From Latrodectus hesperus (lineage: Eukaryota; Arthropoda; Arachnida; Araneae; Theridiidae): DNA of 64,000 nucleotides. How positions within the stretch are numbered: the first letter of the stretch is position 1; each line of letters opens with the position of its first letter. The translations under genes were made by a program, and so were the position numbers. The DNA lies in contig CM075855.1 in assembly GCA_037975125.1 (NCBI GenBank), positions 78,650,945 to 78,714,944 of the forward strand. The letters are read 5' to 3'. The notes under the pieces are model-generated. The model did not search any database. It saw only the letters and a list, made by a program, of their open reading frames with translations, and had not been told where the DNA came from. Below are positions 1 to 12,745 of the stretch, one piece after another.

Positions 1-261
1 TTACACATTATTATTTCATCTTATCAATTCATTTTTTCAAAATAAATAGTAAGGACAATCAGGGTCGTTTAAGGACAAATTAAGGAGATAAATGTGAAGA
101 TGATAACGTACTTGAAATACAAACCTTTGCTTTAAAAAAAACACTCTTATTTCAAATTAATATTTATGAATGAAATATGTAATTAGTAATGTAATGATAA
201 CTCACGGAAATCATACATATATATATAGGTAGAACAATATCTATCTCTCATTGTTCTACAG

Positions 262-591
262 CCGTGATTGTCAACCTTTTTTTATTTCCCCCTCCCTCTC
301 TTTTTTATGTCACGGCACACATTTAACAAAATTTGGAGGTGTACAAAGAAAAAGACAAGTTTAAAAGTTGTTCGCTTACCTATAAGACATTGTGTAAAAT
401 AGTTTATGATAATAATTTGAATGTAAAATAAAATAATTTGTACTAAAGATAACAGTATGTTTAACACTTTACTCGTAATAAAAATTTAAAAAATTATAAT
501 TTTTACTATATACATTTCTGAAATTTAGCTGCACGCTTTAAGAATCGAACGGCATAAAAGGGTGCCGCTTCAGAGTGTTTGAGAATCACTG
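262..591. mobile_element. hAT-type MITE (330 bp) with 8-bp target duplication
   Basis: Non-autonomous DNA transposon. The left end reads CCGTGATTGTCAACC and the inverted right end reads CAGTGATTCTCAAAC, matching at 12 of 15 positions. The element is flanked by a perfect 8-bp direct repeat, TTCTACAG, at 254-261 and 592-599. An 8-bp target duplication and a CAG-like terminus are hallmarks of the hAT superfamily. The interior has no transposase; the 61-codon open frame on the minus strand is incidental. The right subterminal part is richer in GC than its surroundings. Removing the element leaves a continuous sequence with a tRNA-like B box, so it may have landed in a SINE. Confidence 0.72.
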
Positions 592-599
592 TTCTACAG

Positions 600-665
600 A
601 ATCTGGAATCAAACCCAGGACCATTCATTCCGAAGAGCATGATCAGCCTTATCCTTGATAACAAA
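600..665 (-). repeat. Possible tRNA-derived SINE head beside the MITE
   Basis: On the minus strand, positions 605-617 read TGGGTTTGATTCC, close to the RNA polymerase III B box (GGTTCGANTCC), preceded by a stretch that could be a decayed A box and D arm. The rest of the presumed SINE cannot be bounded. This is weak, single-motif evidence. Confidence 0.3.
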
Positions 666-759
666 TGCTATTATTGTTAAAATGACTTTATATAACGGAT
701 AACCTAAGGGCTGAAAAATGTTATTTCAGGAGAAATTTTTCATGGAATAGTGGATTGTA

Positions 760-925
760 ATTACAAGTGTGACAAGTTAGGAAACTTGGAAAACTCCCAA
801 GTATGCACCCAGATAAATCTAAATGCAGAAAGCAAAAACGCCTTAATTATCTTGTTATTCAATGATGGCTGGATTGAAACCGGTATATCTCATTTCGAAG
901 TGGTGGATAACATCACTTGGCCCTA
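760..925 (-). repeat. tRNA-derived SINE, family C, copy 1
   Basis: This shares with 61015-61160 and 62470-62739 a block that reads, on the plus strand, GGAAAACTCCCAAGTATGCA here and GGAAAATTCCCAAGTACCCA at 62.6 kb. Read on the minus strand, the copy begins with a tRNA-like head: an A-box-like stretch near 903-922 and a B-box-like GGTTTCAATCC at 871-881. The B box has lost its central CG, so this copy is old and unlikely to be transcribed. Confidence 0.55.
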
Positions 926-2283
926 AATAAATCAAAATAATATTAATAAATAGTGAATAAGCAAATGAATAATGAGAGAAACAAAAAATAATGGGAAAAG
1001 TATATAATTTCAAATAAATTGTTAAGGATAAATGTTAGATACATAAATATAAAAAAAAGTCTCAAAATCAAAAGAAAATTAATGAACTTAACATATTTTA
1101 GAATATTATCTCAATTCTCAAATTTCATTTATTGATTAATTTTTAAACCAAACTTCTATTTTTTTCATTGATTTTGTGATTTTATATATTGATGCCTCAC
1201 ACAGCCAATGAAGCTATTTAATTTCGTAAAAAATTCAAAATTTAAATGTAAAAAATACTTATATTTTTTCACTTAGAAACTCATTTCTCTTTTAATGAAA
1301 TATTTTAATGTCTTCTATAAATATTTATCAAATAATTCTTTATTAAATTGAGCGAGAAATAGCTTATTTAGCTAATTTTATGCAATAAAAGCAACTATAT
1401 TGAATTTTTTTTTTTATTTTGAAAACACAGTGAACGTTTTAAAACTTAATAATTTCGAGAAAATGAGGTCGCAAGCCAAGATATAAAATTCTCACAAATG
1501 GAGCATTTGAACTCAGTATCATATTCAACAGGCACTGATATTGAATTCTATCGCATTTGATGGATCTATTAAAATTGAGAAACAGTTTCGATGTAGCGAA
1601 ACGAAGGTATTGGTCAATATTTAAGAAATAAATTTAGTTATCCAGAAAGATAATTTCCCAACATTATTTTCTGGTCATTGATCTTATTTGGTAGAAAGGA
1701 TGATGGAACATAACAAAGATTTGACCCGTCTACCTATCGTCACTTTTTACTTCAAAGTAAACCTCCATTTCCTGTTTTTTAAATTTTCATCCAACCCCAA
1801 ACAAGTCTAGTTGAGTCATCTTTTGTAAACTCGTAAAATTACTTTGGTTGACCCCATCCTTATTCTTAAAGTAAACAATGGTTTGTTTGGTAAATGCTTA
1901 ACATTTCGAGATTTCCACACCTGTCTAGAGATAGTTAAGCTTTTAAAAGGTCAAAGAATCACTTTTGTTTGTTCATTGGATGATTAAAGAAAAGAGTCCA
2001 ACGTTCTATTTTTGCTCCTTTAAATGAACTGCTTTAATGGAGTTTAGTTGAATTCAGTGTCATTTAATTATTAAAATCATTCATATTAAAATCAATCAGT
2101 CATTAAACATCAATCATTAAAATCAACGTCACTACGAAACATATATCCGCGTTTCTGATGATAAAACAAGAAAAACTAAAAGGTGACAAAATACCGAATT
2201 TTTCTCGGATAAAAATCAGAACTGGAATTCTAAAAAGATGCTGATTAATGGGGAGACCTTCGATTTTTTTTCACCTTTCACAT
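926..2283. other. AT-rich DNA without recognisable genes
   Basis: Stop codons are frequent in all frames and I recognise no protein motif, RNA gene or repeat boundary. There are only short A/T runs. Confidence 0.6.
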
Positions 2284-2595
2284 ATAGGGGCCGCAGTGAC
2301 CTGGTTGGTTTAGGGGGTTTGTTCTCGTTATCGGAAGGTAGTGAATTCATATCCCGACCTAACTAAAGATTCATTATATTCGCCAATCGCGTCTGAGGTA
2401 CGTTAAAAAGGATCGTGGTCGCAATGTCCTCCATTAGAAATGATACCTCTGAAAGTGGCAGGTCAAGTATTGGGGAGTCTTCTGCTTGGTCCCTGCTTTT
2501 AAATTACGAAGTCTACCATCCGGTTGTTTCTATGTAACTGATAAAGCCCTACTCAGGGCTAGATATAAAGAAGCATGCTAGTGCAACAACAGCAA
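2284..2595 (+). repeat. tRNA-derived SINE, family A, copy 1
   Basis: One of seven copies in the window. The head has an A-box-like stretch (GACCTGGTTGGTTTAGGG) and a decayed B box around 2344-2360. The body carries the family markers GTCGCAATGTCCTCC, AAATGATACCTCTGAA and GGCAGGTCAAGT, then TAAATTACGAAG. The 3' end has the tail GTGCAACAACAGCAAC. The tRNA head in the better copy at 42682 resembles elongator tRNA-Met, including a CTCATTA anticodon loop. The 3' CAACAA tail indicates retroposition by a LINE. Confidence 0.75.
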
Positions 2596-2994
2596 CTTTT
2601 TATATATGAATAATTAGAATAAAAATTAACACATCATTTATCAAAAATTAAATTGAGTTATTATAATTTTAAGACTTCCTCAAACAGCAGGCAAATATAG
2701 AAATGCAATTTTAAAGTACTGCTCAGATTTATTAAAATGAGACAAAAATTAAATTTGATGCAAAACGTAAACATAAGTTTAAAAATTACTTTAAAATTAA
2801 CAGAAATATATAGAAACGGTTTAATTATTAGTTTCGTCATTATTGGAGTATTTATTAATAATTACTTTAGTTAGGAAAAAAAAAGAAATCAATTTATCTC
2901 GATGAAAAATGGAGTAATAAAATCTAAATTTTTAAAGTGATATTTGATATTGAAAAAAGCATCAAGCAATTAAATACTGATAAATTTATGTAAG
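2596..2994. other. AT-rich spacer
   Basis: Dominated by A/T runs, with no open frame of note. It separates two SINE-derived pieces. Confidence 0.6.
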
Positions 2995-3060
2995 TAACAG
3001 ATAGAGACTAACTTTGGGCTAGGTACAGGGAAGGATGGTGGTGCGACAAAACTATTCACA
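2995..3060 (+). repeat. Family A SINE, 3' end fragment
   Basis: The stretch CTTTGGGCTAGGTACAGGGA followed by GGTGCGACAAAACTA matches the 3' end of family A (compare 2545-2595). Only the tail-proximal part is present. The neighbouring 66-codon open frame is incidental. Confidence 0.5.
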
Positions 3061-3389
3061 TCATGTATCCATTACGAGAAAGACAATATCCTTTGAAATT
3101 GTTTTCAAGTATTCTCTGCCTTACATTTCCAAGGGATACTTTTCTTTTTATCTTCCACAAGTGTCGTCAAGTCAGAAAACTAAGATATTTGTTACTGGAG
3201 AAAAGAAAATGAACTTACACAACTTATATATGTAAAGAATTAATAGTCAATATACCAAGTTTCTAGCATAAAAAAGTAATTGGTTTTTAATCCTAACTAG
3301 CAATTGCATAGAATGCCTATTTTCACCACCATGATTTCTGACGTTGTAATACGATTCATTATTATCACATAGGATCAATATACCTTCCT
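3061..3389. other. Spacer without recognisable genes
   Basis: No motif recognised. A short open frame ending at 3235 has no protein-like features. Confidence 0.5.
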
Positions 3390-3712
3390 TCCTCTCCTTC
3401 GTTAGTGGCACTACATTTCTGGGTGTGTCCTGGCATTTTCAAGAATTTTCCTCCAGGCATCTGTTTTTGGCCATGATCACTCTTAAAATGGTGAGATCCC
3501 TTTCTAGGCAGTCAGCAAATCTAAGATTGGTCCCTTAGCTCTTGTTCCAGAGGGGTTGGCCAAGAATATTTTTTGTGTCGAACGTTCTTTGTTCATTTTA
3601 AAAACATGATCAGCCCATTTAATTCTTTGGATTTTTATGTATTTGATGATATCGAGTTCTCTGAAGACATGATAGAGTTCTGAATTTGAGAACATGTTCC
3701 CCATGAAACATC
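3390..3712 (-). pseudogene. RTE-type LINE, 3' end of reverse transcriptase ORF
   Basis: The minus-strand frame at 3504-3704 contains IKIQRIKWADHVFKMNKE followed by KIFLANPSGTRAKGP. This is the conserved tail of RTE-like non-LTR reverse transcriptases, downstream of the polymerase domain (pattern R-L-R/K-W-x-G-H-V...P-x-G-T-R). Further 3', in another frame, WRKILENARTHPEM corresponds to the usual extreme C-terminus, so at least one frameshift separates them. The 5' part of the element, with endonuclease and polymerase, is absent, as expected for 5'-truncated LINE insertions. No function remains. Confidence 0.7.
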
Positions 3713-3757
3713 AATTAGATTAATATACCTATTCTCATATTTAATGCTATTGTAAAG

Positions 3758-4032
3758 TTGTTATTACACCACCATGCTTCGCTGTACTTAGTCGAAAGCT
3801 GGGGTCCACCGGTTAGATAGAAGCAGCCGGAAGGGAATCATCGTAATTTAGAAGTTCATCTCAAATAGAAGGCCCCTAATACGTGGCCTGTCACCTCCAG
3901 AAGTTTCATTTTACATGGAGGATATTGCGACCACGATCGGAGGATCTTTATTTGAGCCGAGATTCAAAATTGCTACCTTCAGATAACGAGAACGAATGTC
4001 CTGCCCAACCAAGACACATCGGCCCTGTTGTT
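3758..4032 (-). repeat. tRNA-derived SINE, family A, copy 3
   Basis: An inverted relative of copy 1. On the plus strand it shows the complements of the family markers: CACCACCATGC (tail), TCGTAATTTAGAAG, CCTGTCACCTCCAGAAG, ATGGAGGATATTGCGACCACGATC, and the head complement near 3985-4025. Open frames across it are by-products. Confidence 0.7.
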
Positions 4033-5152
4033 GTAAAATTTGTGCAGTCATTCCTGTCTCTCGGTTTGTATCTTCTTGCATCCATTAATTGTGCCGATTA
4101 TTGAGATATGATTGCGCTTAAAATAAGCATTAGTTGATTGGAAAGGTAATTAACACTCTCTATAAACTACGATTTTTTTCTTTGTCAAACTTAGAAACGT
4201 ACTCATTTAAAGCTCATGTTTTCTGTGATTCATATAAAAGCTTCTATGCCGAAAGCATTTGAAAAAGTAATTCCAATTGTTAACAACTATCCTTCAGATC
4301 ACAGTCAACATTTGCAGCTACAAGTGCCATGATGTGTGTTTGTGAAAAAGCAATGATAATCATTTGGGGATAATCAACCACGTGGTGTGAATTGCAAATC
4401 TATTTTTTGTGATGTAATACTTTAGAAGTCAAGCTCTATAGCAATGAAATGCAAATACAAATTGTGTGACCGAATGTTTTCATCTACAATACGCAATAGT
4501 TAGAGCTTACAAATAATTTGATTTTCAAAATATTTGAAGCTATACATTTTAATTACTCACAATGTTTGGCAGATTTATATTGAAAGATTATAATGTATGT
4601 CTCTGTTTAATATGATGTAATTAACATGAAACATTGAAACTTTATTAATAATTTAAAGAGCTTACTTAATCGACGTTTAGTTAACCAGAGACATTAAATT
4701 GTATTATCACTGAACAATTTTGTCAGAATTCGGAAGTTCTGATTGAAGTACTTGATAATATTTCAATCAATGATTAAAGAATTTCGTGTTGCGAAAAATA
4801 ATCGAATCATTACATTATGAACACAGTATTTGCATTAGAGGCTATATATAGAAAATGAGTAAATTAACATTTAATTTTTCTTTTATCATTTTAATGCGAA
4901 TACCATAGTAGAATATGATACTATTATATAGTTAATTAATGGTTTGCTTTGAAATTATTAATCCAGACAGTTAATCATAATGGAACAATTAATCATTTAC
5001 AATACTAATAATGTACACACACAACAATACGTAATCCCAAAACATGTTATTAAGTAAAAAGTTAAATGAGAAGTCATTTTAACCTACGATTGATATTTAT
5101 TAATATATAATCCAAATTGTTTATTGTATATAATATTAATATAAAAAATAAA

Positions 5153-5154
<2 letters not shown>
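4033..5154. other. AT-rich DNA without recognisable genes
   Basis: Frequent stops in all frames and no recognised repeat. It runs into the TA array at 5155. Confidence 0.6.

Positions 5155-5240
<86 letters not shown>
5155..5240. repeat. (TA)n microsatellite, 43 units
   Basis: Uninterrupted alternating AT over 86 bp. Perfect arrays of this length are self-complementary and prone to slippage. Confidence 0.97.
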
Positions 5241-5242
<2 letters not shown>

Positions 5243-5439
5243 CACATTTCTATTATATAGTATTATTAGTAAATGACGTAGAATACATAATTCTTAATCA
5301 GTATTAAATAAATTGATTATAGTTTTTATTCAATACTTCTGTACTTGGTGCTGGCATTAACATTACCATTTATGAATCAATGGTATGCATCAATCAGATA
5401 ATAGTTAGTTTAATAAATATATTCTCTTTGTCTTTCTGA

Positions 5440-5800
5440 GGAGTGTTTTTGGTAGAATTCAAGAAAATTCTGTCTTAGAAGACGCTGCGCTTAACAAAAC
5501 TTAAAATGTTCAAAGAGCCAGATGTAGTTTATTATACTGAAAGAAGCCGACTCAAATGGGTTGGACATGTCATCTGCATGAGCAACAACCCTCTAGATCA
5601 AATGTTTCTGTCTAGGCCATATAACACAAGAGGAGGAAGACCTAAACTTCGATGGCTTGATGCAGTAGAAGAGGACTGTCTGGTCTTCAGGAAAAAAAAG
5701 ATTTAAAAGAATTTAGTTGCTAGTAGAGGTGACTGAAAGTACCTGGCTCAGAAGGTCTTGGCCCACATTGGGTTGTAACGCCACGGATGATGATGACTCT
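5440..5800 (+). pseudogene. RTE-type LINE 3' end with GAT-rich tail
   Basis: The frame at 5506-5706 reads MFKEPDVVYYTERSRLKWVGH, then NTRGGRPKLRWLDAVEEDC. These are the RTE C-terminal signatures (EPD-V, R-L-K-W-x-G-H-V, R-G-R-P-x-L-R-W-L-D, E-D). A frame change follows, then WLRRSWPTLGCNATDDDD, the usual end of such ORFs. The sequence finishes in GATGATGATGAC, a short trinucleotide tail typical of RTE insertions. The 5' part is missing. This is the clearest of the RTE ends in the first 12 kb. Confidence 0.75.
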
Positions 5801-7459
5801 CTTGGTCTCTGATAGTATAATGTCCAAATCTTATTCAATACACAGGGATATTGATTAGTATATTTTTATTCTTTACATTTCGCGAACTTTAGAGTTGAGA
5901 AGAATGAAAAATACGTTAAAGTAAACCAAGCATTGAGATCTTTTAACTCTCCTTCTTCATCTTTATTCAATAAATAAGTCAAGTAAATATGAACTGAATT
6001 TCATTCTCTTTGAAGTAAAATTGGTTGCATGATTAACTCAATATTTTTTAATAATATACATACACGAAATTTAGAAAAAACAAAGTAGTTTTCACATTTT
6101 TCATTTTTAATATTACTTTATATTTGGGTGATATCAATTTGATGGTTGGTTGGTATCGTGTCCATGGGGACACTAAAGATGACTCTGAGTGTGAAGAACA
6201 CAACTGGCTATCTCTTTGATATATCAATTTGATATTATGATATTATACTATATTACTGTGATGCATTTTTTAATGTTAACTATTGATTATGTTTATTTCT
6301 GTTATTCCATTTTTACACAACATTCACTGCGTCAGTTTACATTATTTCAGACACATATGTTAAAGGCCTTTGTACATGTGTCTAAACTACCATTCCATAT
6401 GCATTAAGAAAGGTTTGATTTTGCTTCCATGAGGCATAAGACATAATTATTTAAAAACCTCTTAAGAAAATTTTACCTTGAAAATTCAATAATAATTTAC
6501 AAGAATTACTAACAGCAACAACCCAATTTTGAGCCTCTTTTTTAGAGGCCCTTTTCTCTATTATCTCACTTGCTAATGGTAATATCAATTTCAGCCCATG
6601 AACATAAATCTCTTACCTCTTCCTATAATTATTACTCTTTCTCTTTCTTATTTTTTTACTCAAGATTTTTAATTTTAAGGGACATGTTTACATTTAAATG
6701 AATTAACAAAGAATAAAATGAGTAACAGATTAATGTAAAACAGTAATGTATTTCAACTAAACATAAAAAGAGATCTGTTGGCAAAAATTTACAAAAGACA
6801 GTACAAAATTATCTTTTCATATTTACTTGTACTTTACTTTCGCCAAAGTCTATTCTTAACTTGCTTGTAATAGCCATGTAATGTTCATTCTACCAAAAAA
6901 AATTATAAATAAATATTAAATTTCAGTTTTTACACGAATTTATATTAAATTTGATAGAGATCTTATTTTCTAGTTAATAAGTTCATTTTAACTAGTTTAT
7001 AAAATCTATTAATCTGAGTTTGCTTTCATTCGTGTTTTTTTTTTTTTTTTCAAATCAATCTCACCTTTAATGCAGACTATAATTTATTAAATTGTAGAAG
7101 GATATTAATAAAAATTTGTGATTATCAAGAAAAACGAAATGTATAGAATTAAGTGAGCATAACGAAATGTAAATTATACAAGGCTAAAATTAAATATTGG
7201 GAATATTCTTAAATTTTCACAGATTCTGAAAATTTCCTATGAAAGCTGTTGAATAATTCTTAAAAACCTTTGTGGAATTATGGCCAATGACAAAGCTGAT
7301 ACACTGTGTGTATGTGTGTGTGGTTAAGAAGGAAGCTTTATCAGAACAATGTGCCCTCTTTCTTTACCCAGGACTAAATTGTTCATTAACCTGACCCTTA
7401 TAAAATCTCTTAAACTGTGTAATTAACTTCTTAAACTTAGGGTATGATTTAACTCGCAA
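5801..7459. other. AT-rich DNA without recognisable genes
   Basis: No recognised coding or repeat feature. It holds a T run near 7037-7050 and a short GTGTATGTGTGTG stretch near 7307. Confidence 0.55.
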
Positions 7460-7700
7460 GGGATAAAAGATAGAAGATCAGAAGATTCTGGGGAAGGAGA
7501 GAACTGTTCCCAGTTTTCTAAGAAAGACTGTGTTGTGGCTCTGTTTAGAGGACTGACTGGACATGACTATTTGCAGGACCATATCTGTGGTATTAGAGAG
7601 ATGGTTTCCCTAATCTTTGCTTTGTGTGACTAATCAACCGATGTGGAGGGCCCGTGAAATAATGGCTTAAGCTCTATGTCCAGCATTTGTAAAATAAAAT
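7460..7700 (+). pseudogene. Decayed non-LTR retrotransposon C-terminus with AAAT tail
   Basis: One frame reads VVALFRGLTGHDYLQDHICGI and then MVSPIFALCD. This resembles the post-RNase H region of jockey/CR1-like retrotransposons in arthropods, with its T-G-H-D-x-L...L-x-R-I-G-I...C-P-x-C pattern. Downstream the frame is broken, and the sequence ends in an A/T-rich tail (AAATAAAATAAATAAAG) at 7692-7709. The match is from memory of the family pattern and covers a short stretch, so the subfamily is uncertain. Confidence 0.45.
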
Positions 7701-7709
7701 AAATAAAGT

Positions 7710-10554
<2,845 letters not shown>

Positions 10555-10670
10555 AATATCTCCCATATAGAAAATATTCTTGGCCAGACCAAGTGAAAGA
10601 AGAGCTAAGAGCCGACCCAATCTTAAATGGGTTGACTACCAAGAAAGGAATCTCACCATTTTTCCATTTC
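10555..10670 (+). pseudogene. RTE-type LINE C-terminal fragment
   Basis: The plus strand encodes IFLARPSERRAKSRPNLKWV followed by DYQERNL. This matches the F-L-x-x-P-x-x-R-x-x-x-R-P-x-L-R-W-L-D signature of the other RTE ends here. Both sides are broken off; the 3' side runs into an unrelated repeat-like sequence. Confidence 0.55.
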
Positions 10671-11200
10671 TATGCGTTTTTTGAGTGGACACATTAGGTC
10701 CTTTTCTTTTCAACAGGGCCAGAAAGTCTTTCTGGAATGTCACTGGTACAAGGCTGATCAGGCCTCCCCAAGATATATTCTTGACTGTCTGAATTTTACT
10801 GTGAACGAGGTTTTGAAGAATCATATTTTATTTTTAGACTTTTTAATGGTTTTTTGGAGATGGTTTAGCTTGGCTACACCATCTGGGACTAGAAACAACA
10901 ACAACACCATTGCTATGCTACCATCTATCCTGGTCTGTCCCTGTCATGTAGTGGGCTCCGGCTTCTTCAATCGGCCATGGCAAGATTTAGAAATGGTCAC
11001 CTAAAATGTTTGAGATTCTTGTGTGGGGAGAGGATTTTCTCTCCTTGTTCCTGTTCCCTCTCCGCCAGCCCTTCTCACTTTCTTAATTGTCTTGGTGCTT
11101 TCTTGAGGGAGCAGTGGGATAAATAGAATCTGGCACGCCGGGGCCTTCTTTTAGGACCTGGTGTAGACTTTCCTACACCAGGGGGTTAAGTAACAGCATG
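10671..11200 (-). repeat. Unassigned retroposon-like repeat with (GTT)n tail
   Basis: This segment has much higher GC than its surroundings. Read on the minus strand from 11200, it runs through GAAGCCGGAGCCCACTACAT and GATGGTAGCATAGCAATGG to TGTTGTTGTTGTTTC at about 10889-10905, which looks like the simple 3' tail of a retroposon. The part at 10671-10888, beyond the tail, may be a second, older insertion. No reverse transcriptase or tRNA head is visible. The 110-codon plus-strand frame here is probably incidental. Confidence 0.4.
11157..11182. repeat. Short perfect hairpin, 10-bp arms
   Basis: CCTGGTGTAG and CTACACCAGG flank a 6-base loop (ACTTTC). It lies at the 5' edge of the GC-rich repeat. 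Confidence 0.8.
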
Positions 11201-12424
11201 GACAAAAGTAAATCTAAAGGAAAATTTTTGGGAAGGAAGGTTAGGGTTCATGAGTTCATTAAAGAGCTGTCATACCGCTGAGGAAGGATAGATTAATATC
11301 TCCTGAATTCCCTTGCGATATTTCACAAGTTTCATAATTTCCATCCCGATATCTTTCATTTAAAAAAAAAGATTCGCTATGAAATAACTGTAACATGTCC
11401 ACGAAAACGAATAACCTAGTTAACCAATACATGTCTCATGCAATAAGTATAAGATTACGAGAATGAAAATAAAATTATATTTCTCTGAGGATATATACAA
11501 AGAAAAAAATGCTTACTATTCTTTTCACGTCATTTAAACTTCCATAAGGAAAATTTAAGATAGTATGTGAGGACTTTTCTTATCAAAAACAAGTATTTTA
11601 TTTTGTGAGGGGAAAAAATGCTAAACTACTTAATTGTCGAACTGTGCAGTTAATTGTAGAATTGCGACATGTTTCACTGTAACCGTCGCATTAAGCATTT
11701 CCGTGTTTCACAAACCAGAAGTTCCAAGAAAATATTACAAAATTAAATCACATTTAGTAAAACTACTGGGGAAATAAACTCAAATACGAAAAATCAAAAA
11801 GGGAAACATTTCCTTCTTTGAAAATGGGAGTTTTATAGTTTGATAATAAGATTTTTCTTCCCTTTTTTCAGCTATCCATTTTTGAAAACGAACCCTAAAT
11901 AAATAAAAATAATTAAAACATTTTTGTGATTAAGTATTTTTATAAATTAAATGAATATAATATGTTATGATTACAGTTTTTACATGTGATTTGTTGTTTA
12001 ATATTCAATTAACTTAAATATCGATTTGTCTGACTACATGTAGAAATATCTTTAATAATGAAAATATTTATATGACGTGAGTGAAAAGTTGTAATAAAAA
12101 ACCGTGTTCTTCAATAAATGTAAAAAAAGTTTTAAAACTAAAAAAAAAAAGTATTTTATCAAACACGATATACTTGAAACTGAACTGTTTTATAAGTCAG
12201 GATTTTATACTCTATCTTAATTAAAATAATTCTATATTTAAATTCCAAAATTTCATTACAGCTTTTTGATTTGAAGTCTGCAAAGTTGCTTATGAAGGGG
12301 TGCACATCTATATTCGGAACAGTGGACGCTTCAAGAATCGAAGCCAAAGGTTATTTTTTCTGTTTTGAAATTATCGGTAATCATTGGGAGTAGAAAAAAT
12401 ATGCACGGCAAAAATATGTAGATC
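11201..12424. other. AT-rich DNA without recognisable genes
   Basis: Only A/T runs and incidental short frames are seen. Confidence 0.6.
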
Positions 12425-12745
12425 CTCCATTCTTTTTAGATACACACATAGCGGTGTAGGCGAGACCTAAACAATACCTTAAGGTTAAAGAATTTGATAT
12501 ACTCGCCCGTCACCAAGCGGCTCATAATTTTGAATAACTATTAGATGACGAGGTCACACTTGAGATGACATCTTGCTCTCCACATCCATGCCACAGCAGC
12601 ATAAGGACTTTAGGCCTCACAGATTAATGTGGGTGTTCGTCCCCAACCCACGGAGCACCAATAAAACAGTGAGAAGGTGAATGTGGTCACCCTCCCAATC
12701 ACTACCTGCGGCAAATGATGCTTCACTTTGCTGATCTTAATTTCA
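12425..12745 (-). repeat. Interspersed repeat, family B, copy 1
   Basis: Shares diagnostic blocks with 22010-22285 (inverted) and 54195-54350 (same orientation). These include GACGAGGTCACACTTGAG, CTCTCCACATCCATGCCAC, AACCCACGGAGCACCA and GGTCACCCTCCCAATCA. The copies differ by many substitutions. No clear pol III box or open frame is present, so I leave the class open; it could be a SINE body or part of a larger element. The strand follows the orientation chosen for copy 2. Confidence 0.65.

Noticed and set aside
10672..11004. 110-codon frame as a host exon
   Set aside because: It lies in a GC-rich repeat with a trinucleotide tail in the other orientation; no domain is recognisable.
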